From Krasilnikovozyma curviuscula (Eukaryota; Basidiomycota; Tremellomycetes; Cystofilobasidiales; Mrakiaceae): a stretch of DNA of 11,346 nt. The stretch spans positions 1 through 11,346 of the forward strand of contig MVAQ01000377.1 of assembly GCA_014825775.1 (NCBI GenBank). The letters are read 5' to 3'. The notes below the pieces were generated by a model. The model saw only the letters and a program-made list of their open reading frames with translations, ran no database searches and had not been told where the DNA came from. Position 1 is the first letter of the stretch, and each line of letters begins with the position of its first letter. Position numbers and translations under genes: made by a program. Positions 1 to 11,346 of this stretch are shown piece by piece.

Positions 1-296
1 CTACGTTACTCTTTGATTAATATGAACTAGTCATCATCGCGGCGTGCCTTTGGTAAGATTGAAATGACATCGTGATGGTGGTACCGTTACAAGCAAGAGA
101 ACATGGGAAACTGTCCGTAAAAAGAGAAAGTCTAATACTAATATTACATTGTGGTGAAATTGGGGGATGTGTGATAGGATATCAGATGAAAATGATGAGA
201 ATGGAGGGAGATCAGATGTATGCCCATGCGATGCGAAAGTATGTGTTACCATCTAAAGAACATCTAGCTCTTAGGGATTTTTGGTGAGATAGGAGT
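1..296. other. 3' flank of the GT71 gene, no gene recognised
   Basis: This stretch follows the minus-strand stop codon of the glycosyltransferase gene (TAG read from 297-299). It probably holds the 3' UTR and polyadenylation region. Both strands have short open frames of about 70 codons, but neither has recognisable motifs or splice structure, so I do not call a gene here. Confidence 0.5.
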
Positions 297-3201
297 CTAG
301 AATCCGTGACCAGACGGAATGAATCCCTGTAGCAAACAAAAGAAGAAACTAGTCAGATTCCTAGTCTGGATATTCGCGCTAAACTCAACTCACCTCGTCA
401 TATATCTGATTTTCAAAGTCTTTGAGGTGGACATCATCCCTCCATTGAGCCACTTCCAGCATATTCTCTCCCCATTTGATACCCAGACTGCTCAGCTGGC
501 TATCATCCCAATTGACATCGTCATCTGTCGTCTCGAGACCTTGAGCCGCTCGGTCGGCTTTGACTTGAGCGAAATACTCCTCCTTGGCCTTTGCGTCAGC
601 ATCTCTGGAACTGTCTGGTCTGGGGTCATCGTGACGCCTTTGTTAATAAGAATAGGGTCAATAAGAGCCTCTAGCTTCAACGTCCGGCCAGCGGAAAGTG
701 CTACTCACATATCGATACACAAAGCACTCGTGTACCCACCGTGAAAGAATGCCCTGGCTCCTCTTTCCAAAGCAGCTCTCTTCCTGATTTCCTCACTGGC
801 TGGTGATCTGGCATGGCCATCATCATCACTGTCAGCCAGATGATCACAGTCGACATTGCCAATGAAACCCGGTTCAGTGACGTTTGGATTTGTTGCTTCT
901 CCGGTGAACATAGGAAACTGCTTCGTCCTGCCCCAACTAAAGCCTCGACCAACTCCGGAGGGGACCTGTTTGAGGAGATTGTAGTGAATGAACGCGGGCT
1001 CGCCCATGTGGTCGTACTGCTGCATGGTCAAACCGCAAAACTCTCCAGACTAAAATTACAGACACCATCAGCAAGAAAACGTCGCACACATTGCTTCTAA
1101 AAACACATACCTGCGTTCCAGAGGGTAAGCCTCCCACACCTACGTATCTGCCAGGCACACCCCACCTCTTTCTGAGCCCCAAAAAAGCGAATCGGAAGAT
1201 GTCCTTGTCTCCATCGGAGAAGTAGAACCAGAAGTGGAAATCCTCCAGCTGTGACGTGAACAAGCACTGTCAGTCCAAAAAGCTCATCGATGTTCAACAG
1301 GAAGAAAGGGGAGCGCACCATATACTGCGACAAAATCATCGTGTCAAGATGCAGCTTTTTATCAATGATAATTTGACCAGCCTCCATCTCCCACTCGTTC
1401 CGACATTTGATACCCAAAATTGCCCAGATGGGGTTTGACGGGTTCGTCTTCCAGTAATCAGGCCAGAAGATGGCTCCCAATCGCTTATAATTAGGAGCAT
1501 CAAACAGATATTCTGGATCTCTCGTCGGGATGTTATCTGAGTCCAAGTAAAGGACTTCTCGCCATGGACATTGCACGATGGCAATAGCTTTAAGATGGTA
1601 GTTCTTGGTCCTGGATTTGTCCTTCGTTGATCCGACGGCTTCAACCATTTCAGCGTTCAGTTCTTTTAGTTCAGCAAGCAACGGATTCTCTGGATTAGGT
1701 TTCTCGTCCGAGACTGTGGTCAGAATAAATATGGCAGTGAGATTTTGGAGTGACCGTCATGACCTGAAAATTAGATGCTCACAATGATAAATCTGCGCAG
1801 GTAGATTCGAATCGTAGCGATGTCTCAGCATCCTCAGCGTATATACAACTCGTTGAAGAGTATCAGCATTTCCAGCGGTGAACACGATCTGTTAAGAAAC
1901 AAAATCGAATGTCAGCACCCATTCTCTCGTCTCTCACCCCTTGAGCGCCAATCAAAACTTACTCCTCTACCACTGCCCCACTTCTTCATCGCGCCCTCCT
2001 TCTCCTTCTTCTCGAGATGCATGATCAGGCGCTCTCGGTGCTCGTGGATCGACGAGCGGTTAAGAACAGCCCATGTATTGGTCGCCTTCGCAATCAAGTC
2101 CTGAACAAGGAAAATAAACAGGACAGCAAACATAACAAACGTCAGCTTTCTGTAAATTTCTCAGACTCAAACAAAGCCTGTCCGAGAGAAGAGACTGACT
2201 TTGTTGTGATTTGGCCAAACGTTCTCGCATTGTCTACAACAAAAAGAAAAACACAAATCAGAAAACGTTCGTTGGCTTCAGTGGACGATTCCGCAGTATT
2301 GGATTTCGTCGTCGATTGAAAGGTGGCGAGGGCAGAATGAGAACTTACTCTAAGTTCCACTGGATGAGAAAAGATGACAAGAATTGAGTACCAGTTGAGA
2401 TAGTCAGAAAGAAAACAGGTCTGCTCACTTGTGTGAATCCACCGACTTCCACCTCACCCTCGACCTCGCCTCGTCCCCCGGGACTGAACCTCCAGCTCTC
2501 TAGCCTCTCCTCCAGCGTAGCTTCCATGGGTAGAGCCTCAGATGATATGTCTATCTCCCGCCTTCCGTGGGGGATAGGTTTACCCTCTGGCCTTAGCAGT
2601 GGCCTGGGTACTTTGTTTTCGGGCGGTGGCGCAGCAACTTCTATTTCTTCAACGACGTCTTCGGCGGTGAATGGTTCCACAAATACTTTGATATCATCTT
2701 TGTTATGACCTGGTGCTATCAGAGGAGCAAGCTGTAAAAGAAAAAGATTATCAGCCATCAGAAAATATGATGAAACTGGCCTTGACGTACTTCGTGCTCA
2801 ATCGGTGTATGGGTCACTTCGACACCTTCGTAGACCTGGGTTCTAGCAGTTCCGGGCACCAGTGAGAGTCCAGGTGTATAAAAGAACATGGTCGTTGCTA
2901 TGATGAGGATCATAACGAGTCCAAGCCATCGTTTGAACGTCTTTCCCCCGCCATGATGATGTCCGAACAGCGACTTGAGCCAGCCTGTCGAGCTCGATCC
3001 GGCTGGTGGGTTCATTCTTGACGTAACGTAAGGATAGGACAGCAAAGGGGAAGTAACCTCAAGGGGTGGGAAATGCTTTTCAGATCCTGCTGGGCTTTTG
3101 GGAATCAAGATGTGAAGGGGGCCTTTTGGACGAGTGAATATCGGTGGGTTGGTTGGACTAAGCAAGGCAGCTTCTATATTCTTTTGGGATTCATTCAGCA
3201 T
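297..3201 (-). CDS. GT71-family (Mnn1/Mnn2-like) type II membrane glycosyltransferase
   Basis: Reconstructed exons (minus strand): 3201-2791, 2731-2429, 2359-2349, 2233-2200, 2100-1963, 1888-1783, 1713-1319, 1248-1111, 1049-709, 637-394 and 326-297, giving 716 aa. All ten introns are GT-AG and 59-115 nt long. Residues about 1-90 form a cytosolic tail, about 92-109 a single hydrophobic anchor (WLGLVMILIIATTMFF), and about 110-290 a polar, acidic and proline-rich stem. The catalytic part follows: GRGIVFTAG, then VLYLDSDN with the metal-binding DSD at 392-394, EAGQIIIDKK, GDKDIFRFAF (479-482 is GDKD), and EFCGLTMQQYDHMG. This order and these motifs match GT71 alpha-mannosyltransferases, which extend N- or O-glycan mannose chains in the Golgi. 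Which linkage it makes, and whether the donor is GDP-mannose here, is inferred from the family. The ATG at 3201 is the only start giving a complete N-terminal tail. The C-terminus is GFIPSGHGF on a 30-nt last exon. Family confidence is high; exact edges of exons 3 and 4 are less certain. Confidence 0.9.
2349..2359 (-). other. 11-nt microexon of the GT71 gene
   Basis: The exon TGGAACTTAGA is flanked by CATCCAG upstream and GTAAGT downstream. Exons on both sides are in phase 0, and this exon (11 nt) plus the next (34 nt, 2200-2233) total 45 nt. Together they read W-N-L-E-Q-C-E-N-V-W-P-N-H-N-K in frame with DLIAKATNTW. Skipping only the microexon would shift the frame. Confidence 0.65.
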
Positions 3202-3230
3202 GACAATGGGTGTTGAGGGTATTTTTCCAT
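3195..3230 (-). promoter_or_regulatory. Overlapping upstream ORF at the GT71 start
   Basis: An ATG at 3228-3230 (minus strand) in the strong context ACAATGG opens an 11-codon frame. Its TGA stop (3195-3197) lies just inside the main coding sequence, which starts at 3201 in another frame. If the transcript begins upstream of 3230, scanning ribosomes would meet this start first, which could lower translation of the glycosyltransferase. The transcript start is not visible, so the effect is inferred. Confidence 0.4.
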
Positions 3231-3927
3231 TGTACAGCTGGCCCTTTGGTGGTAACCTTGGGCAAAAAAGCTAGCAGCGGTTTAGGGGAGGCTCAAGCTG
3301 TACCGCAGTCAATCCCTCTGACGTTTCAAGCAGAAACTTTGAAGCCACCAGAAGAGGTTGCTACGGGCGCAATCAAGCAAAATGTGGACTTTGCTGTATA
3401 GGAGATTAACTGTACAGCAAAGAGCAGTCAGGTATACGAATGAAAGCAGCTGGTCGCGATGGTACGGTCGAATATGCAACAGACCAGTTTGAAGCTTCTC
3501 AGTCTTCGTATCAGGACAAAATGGAGCTAGAATGGAGATCTCTTCATAATAGGAGTTTAGCCTGAGGGAGTTGCTGGTTCGTTTCATCGTCCAAAAAAAG
3601 GAGATTGAAATTGGAGGAGATGAACCTGCCCGTTTGTTTATTTCTGGGGTTTGCAGCGTGTGAGCCCTTTAATTTCCTCGCGTGTCATCTATCGCTTCTG
3701 TTTCGCTTTGAGAATCTGGGACATGATGACAAATCTAGAACTTATGTACAAGTGGTAACGCAAGGTCACCAACCTACGAAAGGTTTTTTTTTTTCGACCC
3801 ATTTGGGACCGGTAACACACTCCTTGGTGATGAACTTAGCGACCCCTGTCGGGTGACAAAGTAAGATAGAGTCGTGCACTCCTCTTAAGCTTAGGAAAGG
3901 AGAAGTAGTGTAAGCTCGTGACAAAAA
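3202..3927. other. Gene-poor interval, includes GT71 promoter and 5' UTR
   Basis: No frame here shows family motifs or plausible exon structure. The part next to 3201 must contain the GT71 5' leader and promoter. A T11 tract lies at 3784-3794 on the plus strand. The 8-mer TGTACAGC occurs twice (near 3231 and 3413), which may be chance. Confidence 0.5.
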
Positions 3928-4330
3928 TTAGAGATTAGAGATGGAGGAACAAGTGATCGCATCGCACAGTATATGACGCGCCGTTTCCTCCCAAGTAGAA
4001 GCGGGCCTGACTACGATGACTTCAGGAATATAATTCTCAAGATCATTTAATTGCAGATATGAGTTAGGCAGGATGTGTGGGATGCCATCAGTCTTTGGGT
4101 TCCGGAACATGCGCGGGCAGGCAGCATGTCCGACGATGTATTTGAGAACGATCGTTTCTGATCGGCACTGTAGGTCTGGCAGTTGAAATGTTCCACAGAC
4201 CTCCATTGTCGACAAGTGCAGCCCTGAGCATCCAGTCGTACACGAGCCAATTTCAAACGAAAGGGAGCTTAGCATGCTCAACCGTGTTGAGACCCATCGT
4301 CGAGACATCAATAAAACGCGGGATCTCATA
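3928..4330 (-). pseudogene. Decayed NAD(P)-binding / NmrA-like gene remnant
   Basis: Minus-strand reading gives YEIPRFIDVSTMGL followed by NTVEHAKLPFV (about 4330-4253), a beta-strand plus VSTMGL pattern typical of NmrA-like/atypical SDR proteins. It then hits an in-frame TGA. The same frame continues as NWLVYDWMLRAALVDNGG (about 4249-4196). The family-like sequence then resumes in another frame: TIVLKYIVGHAACPRMF, NPKTDGIPHILPN, LENYIPEVIVVRPAS, ending at a stop at 3928. So there is at least one stop and one frameshift, and no Rossmann N-terminus was found upstream. I tried to explain the breaks with introns and found none that restore the frame. The fragment shares VE-x-AKLPF with the intact plus-strand gene at 5177, which suggests an old paralogue. 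It could instead be a diverged gene with unusual splicing. Confidence 0.55.
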
Positions 4331-4747
4331 CGTGGGGAGAGAATTCCATACGTGAGATGAGAATATGATGATAGGGCCGAGGTAGAGCCATAGTGTAGCG
4401 CAGGGACAAGGAGATGACGAGATACCTAAACACAACAGACCAAGACAAAAATCAATAAACACTACATCATCATCATTGAAGGAAATAGAGCACACTAATG
4501 TAAAACTCAGAGGAAGAGAAAGCATCTTTCTGTGTACCTTGTTGTCTTGTTCACCTCATGAGGCCCAGACGTACGTCGATGTACCTCCTGCTGGCATGGC
4601 CGCAGCGCCAAAGGCCGAGCGCGGACTGAGATTACATTTTGGAACTCCGATCCATGAAGATGTAACCGGTCGACTCTCGCGCTCGAAAGCCCCCTTTGCT
4701 CTGATAGGACCAGGGGACATGGACAGAGGGTTGGTATTACAATCAGC

Positions 4748-4783
4748 TCTTTCTTGGAGGGACCGGCCTCCCTCCAAGGAAGA
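4748..4783. repeat. Strong inverted repeat (15-bp stem, 6-nt loop)
   Basis: Arms CTTGGAGGGA (4753-4762) and TCCCTCCAAG (4769-4778) are perfect reverse complements around the loop CCGGCC. Pairing extends outward to 4748/4783 with one G-T wobble. No gene is near enough to make this a clear terminator, and its role is unknown. Confidence 0.75.
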
Positions 4784-5077
4784 AGGGGTTAACGTGGCGG
4801 CCCCTCGCCTATTTGGATTGTTGGTTCACCTCTGTACAAGGAAACAAGAAGTTTCGTTGTACTAAAACGGATTATTTAAGCATTGGTACAAACCGCAATA
4901 TTCAGCTCTGGACTCGGTCACGCGTCGGGAAGGGCATGGTACGTCGCGGTCTGGTCTTCCAAAGTGTCAACACAAGCGAGCGACACAGGTTAGGTACCTC
5001 TTGACCCTCTCGGCACCAGCGAAATGTCGTCGCCGAACAGACTTCATCGCTTCGCCGCCTTCCAGCAACGCACCTGA

Positions 5078-5084
5078 TATAAAA
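5078..5084 (+). promoter_or_regulatory. TATA box of the Rossmann-protein gene
   Basis: TATAAAA lies 93 bp before the ATG at 5177. A C- and A-rich leader follows, ending in an A-rich stretch and ACAATG, a good start context. The spacing fits a short 5' UTR. Confidence 0.55.
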
Positions 5085-5176
5085 GGAGAGCAGGTTGGCA
5101 GGCTCTTCTCCTCTGGCATTCACGACACTGTAACTCCCCCGAGCCACAACACACCAGACCACAACAAAAAAAAACA

Positions 5177-6185
5177 ATGCACCACGTCAACGCAGTCATC
5201 ATCGGCTCGTCCACCAACAACGGACACCACATGATGGTCACCTTGCTGTCCAAGATGAAGCCCAAGCACAACATCACCTTCGTCCTACTTCTTCCCAGCC
5301 CACCATCTCCGCTCATCACCGCCTCCTCTATATTTGCGCCATACATCCAATCCGGAAAGATCCGTATTGTTGAGGGAGACGTCAACGACCTTGAAGCGCT
5401 CAAAAAGTGCTGGAAGGATGCGGAAGGCAAGAACGTCAAGGTCGATCTTGTCCTCGCTGGAGGCCTTTCTGCTAGCGAGCTCACTGGGATCGAATTGACT
5501 TCAGGAACAGGATGGTGGAACAGCACCGGAAGGTGAGCCTTGAGCATCCTTAGGACTTGTAGTATAAATCGCCTCGACCTTGAGTTGACCTTTGACCTCC
5601 TTTCACTTCTCATAGCACCGCGGCTGCAATCCCGCTGTTCACCCACCTCAAGACGTTGCCAAAGAAGGAGACACCACCCGTCCTCTGTATCTCTTTTGTT
5701 CCTTCGAATGATAACGTTGAACCAGCCAAGCTTCCTTTCGGACTCGAAACAATCTGGAACTCTTTCCTCCCATCTCCAGCAGTTGCCCTCACCGAGAAGG
5801 ACAGTACGTCGCGTATCTCCCTGAATTAATTCATATAATCTCACCCGCTAACCGCGTGAATGCTCCATTCTCAACTCGTCCCAGGCTGGTCCCTCGCAGG
5901 AAACACATCTACCGATTCCTTCTGCACCGAGAAAGCTGCCACAGCTCAGCAGGCCGAAGTCTTCGAGCCACTCGTCGATGATCTCCACAGCGTCATCTTT
6001 GAGGTAATAAAGGTTCACACATCCTCATTTAGCATCGATGATCCCGAAGCCAGTACCACAAGCTACACATACAAGGTGAATCGACTCTTTGAGAGTTTTT
6101 CCCCGAGCGATATTGTTGGAAGAGTTTGGGCCTAACCTTTATCCTGTTCATTCCACAGGTCAAGTGTAGAGCTAGATGGTGGTAA
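5177..6185 (+). CDS. Atypical NmrA/SDR-like NAD(P)-binding Rossmann protein
   Basis: Exons 5177-5532, 5616-5803, 5885-6075 and 6159-6185 give 253 aa. Introns are 81-83 nt with donors GTGAGC, GTACGT and GTGAAT; the second and third contain clear CTAAC branch sites. Residues 4-10 (VNAVIIG) look like the first Rossmann strand, 63-71 (RIVEGDVND) like the strand-3/GD element and 89-96 (VDLVLAGG) like strand 4. This is the plan of NmrA-like regulators and atypical short-chain dehydrogenases. The usual TGxxGxxG nucleotide loop is replaced by SSTNNGHH, and no YxxxK active site is evident, so cofactor binding or catalysis may be lost. After about residue 182 I recognise nothing. The last intron is a judgement: without it the frame ends at 6135 with VGRVWA instead of VKCRARWW. 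A shared VE-x-AKLPF motif (residues 153-160) links it to the minus-strand remnant at 3928-4330. Substrate unknown. Confidence 0.75.
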
Positions 6186-6197
6186 GGAAGGAGAATA

Positions 6198-6218
6198 ATT
6201 CAATTGATCCAATTGAAT
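6198..6218. repeat. Perfect 9-bp inverted repeat just after the stop codon
   Basis: ATTCAATTG, a 3-nt spacer ATC, then CAATTGAAT. It starts 12 nt after the TAA of the plus-strand gene, within the 248-bp gap between two convergent genes. It may be a 3'-end RNA hairpin in either transcript. Being AT-rich, it is weaker than its symmetry suggests. Confidence 0.65.
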
Positions 6219-6433
6219 CAATTCTGTCTCGATACAATCTGTCTTCGTCACATTCTTCTCCATCTACAATTCCTAATTTCTTCTCTCGCCGTGATTCTTT
6301 ATTCCTCTCAGCGATATTTTACTTTCTATGTTTCCATCAATACAACCCCTGTAATCGTGGTGTAGATATCTCTTTCTTGTTACACTGCCGTAAAGCGAGA
6401 TCACAATACTAGCCAATACGGATTTCAACTGAC

Positions 6434-7759
6434 CTACTCCACAAAGTAGCAATCCACAACCTTCTCCACTCCATCCAGCTTCTTTGTAAGCAGTAGCTCC
6501 AACCCCAACTTCGCTTCTACCCTCTTGAATATACTAATTTCACCCGTATTTCTCGCAGCAACCAGCATAAACCTGCCATCTTTACTAGCCCTCATGCCTC
6601 TCAGATGTCTACCAAGACCCTTATTAATCCAGTCCTCAAACACCACCTCACCATCTTTAGCAGAGTAGATGGCGATCGAATCGCCTTCCGGTGTGAGGTG
6701 GTGCGGTGCGTCTCTGTTTGTCGCAACTATGACAGATGCGCCGCTCGGTGTGACGGGAGGCAAGAGCGCGATGGATGATGCGAGGATCTCGTACGGTCCG
6801 TGTGGAATGTCTTGAAGGTATTTAGGGATTGTCGAGATGGTTGACAAGTGCTCGTGTTGGGTGTTGGAGCCCGTTTCGGGAAGAGTGAATGTAGAGAGCG
6901 AACTTCGGAGCTCGTTGAGGATGTGGATATGCTTTCCTGCACAAGAAACACACAAGATCAGCGGACTGACTCAGCCTGTGTCTCTAAAGATGATAACTCG
7001 TCAACTCACCGTCGGGGGTTATCACAGCGTGTCTAGCACCATTTCCACTAGCAACATTGATTGAGCCTTTGATAACCCATTCGGCCTTCCATTCCGCAAT
7101 CACAACCCTGTCTGATCCAAGGTCCACGAAGAATACCTCCGACTTGGTTGGATGAAGAAGGATCTGATGCGCATGAGCGGCTTCCTGTCTCGAGTAGGTG
7201 ACCTCTGGTGCGCGATACTCGAGAGCGTAGATACCCTTTTCCGGAATAGGAGCATCTACGAAAAGACCTGTCGTAGGGTCCAATGGGATGTATGAAATTG
7301 TTCCCGAGCGGTACTGCCAGGCAGCCAGGTGGAAAATAATGGTAAGCTCTGGGCTCCTAGATCCCAAGTTCCAGCATGCCTAAGCACAAGTACTTACATG
7401 CGCTACAGCAAGACCCTTCCCCTCATCGATGACTCTAAAATGCGTTGGTCCCTCCCCACCAGAGTCTTTGGTCTGCAGCAGCTCAAAGCTGCCGTTCTTG
7501 CTGTTGAAACGGACGACAAAGAGCTTGTTGAGAGTCCAAGTATTCGTGTAGAAGATATCTGGGTGGGATCTATAAAATTGAGGGAGGTTAGGGCAGATTG
7601 CTCGAGGTAGTGAGGGCTTAATACTGACGGTGAACGTTCGAGCCATGCAGGCTGCTCACCAACCAGCTGCAGAGTATCGACCAGCCTCAAATCAGTGGCC
7701 TCCTCATCAAACTCAATCGAATGGATTCTGTCAGCATGCGTTCCCAGGATGATGAACAT
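6434..7759 (-). CDS. Seven-bladed beta-propeller lactonase, 6-phosphogluconolactonase-like
   Basis: Exons 7759-7629, 7569-7398, 7313-7010 and 6936-6434 give 369 aa, a normal length for this family. Introns are 59-84 nt; the first uses donor GTCAGT and has a CTAAC branch site. Repeated blade motifs support the call: GEQPAWLERSPSHPDIFYTN (about 34-53), GPTHFRV, AHAHQILLHPTKSEVFFVDLG (146-166), GARHAVITPDGKHIHILNEL (193-212) and LRGMRASKDGRFMLVAARN near the end. These fit the lactonase family of propeller proteins (Pfam PF10282), which hydrolyse 6-phosphogluconolactone in the pentose phosphate pathway in some bacteria and include fungal muconate-lactonising enzymes. Which lactone is used here is not readable from sequence. 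No signal peptide is seen, so it is probably cytosolic. The start at 7759 (MFIILGTHADRIHSIEF) gives the first blade. The gene converges with the Rossmann-protein gene and runs in tandem with DBP2. Confidence 0.9.
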
Positions 7760-8045
7760 TGCGGTTGGCTAGCAGCCAAAGTTGCCGTCTGCTGCATGCA
7801 TCGAAGAAGCGCGCGGACCGAAGAGACCAGCCCGGAGAATGCAGTGGAGAAACATAATCGAAAGGTCCAAGTTTGCAGATGCTGCTTTCATGATGGAGTT
7901 TAATGAAGAAAAGGAAGTTCTATAACACGAAAAATCTATAGCGCATCCGGACCGGGAGCCAACACCTGAAATATCCTATTCCTTATAGGCAGTCATAATG
8001 TACAACACGGAGAGAACCCGAGACGGCTGGCATCAGTAAGATTGA
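7760..8045. other. DBP2 3' flank and lactonase promoter region
   Basis: This 286-bp gap separates the DBP2 stop codon from the lactonase ATG, both on the minus strand. It must hold the DBP2 3' UTR and the lactonase promoter. I see no clear TATA box or other named element. Confidence 0.5.
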
Positions 8046-11275
<3,230 letters not shown>

Positions 11276-11346
11276 CTGATTTACAAAAACAGAAGAAACA
11301 AAGCGCCGTCAGCAAATTTCTCCGCTAATAAAAAGCACTGCAGACG

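Larger units (their letters stand above)
4331..5176. other. Intergenic region upstream of the Rossmann-protein gene
   Basis: The largest plus-strand frame (4476-4865) encodes a 129-residue product with no recognisable motif, and I do not call it a gene. The lost N-terminal half of the minus-strand remnant would be expected on the left side, but no glycine-rich Rossmann motif is visible there. The region holds a strong hairpin at 4748-4783 and, at its right end, the promoter of the plus-strand gene. Confidence 0.5.

Noticed and set aside
3605..3856. 83-codon plus-strand frame as a small protein
   Set aside because: The product has no domain and ends across a T11 tract, and nothing around it suggests a gene.
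4476..4865. 129-codon plus-strand frame as a gene
   Set aside because: It has no motif, no nearby promoter signal and no splice structure, and it contains the strong inverted repeat. It may be chance.
5044..5844. 266-codon minus-strand open frame
   Set aside because: It is antisense to exons 1 and 2 of the Rossmann gene, crosses its promoter and intron, and shows no recognisable domain.

Overview
The window looks like nuclear DNA of a basidiomycete yeast or fungus, most likely in the Tremellomycetes (Cryptococcus/Kwoniella-like). This is an inference from gene style, not a database match. The genes carry many short introns (about 50-120 nt), with GTRNGT-like donors, CTAAC or CTGAC branch sites and YAG acceptors, and several exons are tiny. 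No bacterial, phage, CRISPR or obvious transposon features were seen, and there is no sign of a biosynthetic or defence cluster. All exon coordinates below were assembled by hand from splice signals, reading frame and family motifs.

Layout: (1) 297-3201, minus strand: an 11-exon gene for a type II membrane, Golgi-type glycosyltransferase of family GT71 (Mnn1/Mnn2-like mannosyltransferase), 716 aa. (2) 3202-5176: a gene-poor interval. It holds a decayed minus-strand remnant of an NAD(P)-binding/NmrA-like gene (about 3928-4330), a strong perfect hairpin (4748-4783) and a TATA box for the next gene. (3) 5177-6185, plus strand: a 4-exon gene for a 253-aa atypical Rossmann (NmrA/SDR-like) protein that shares a short motif with the remnant. 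(4) 6434-7759, minus strand: a 4-exon gene for a 369-aa seven-bladed beta-propeller lactonase (6-phosphogluconolactonase-like), convergent with gene 3. (5) 8046 to beyond the right edge, minus strand: the DEAD-box RNA helicase DBP2 (p68/DDX5 family) with glycine/RGG-rich ends. Its 5' end lies outside the window.

The genes do not form an obvious pathway; they look like ordinary neighbours. The most interesting part is the 3' half of DBP2. Motif V (ATDVASRGLD) is broken by three introns, one of them 886 nt and so about ten times the local norm. The sequence can restore the invariant Asp only if a single-nucleotide exon (A at 8787) is spliced in. The long intron sits at about the place where yeast DBP2 genes carry their conserved, autoregulatory long intron. 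It also contains a decoy short intron/7-nt exon that would create an immediate stop or an altered motif V.
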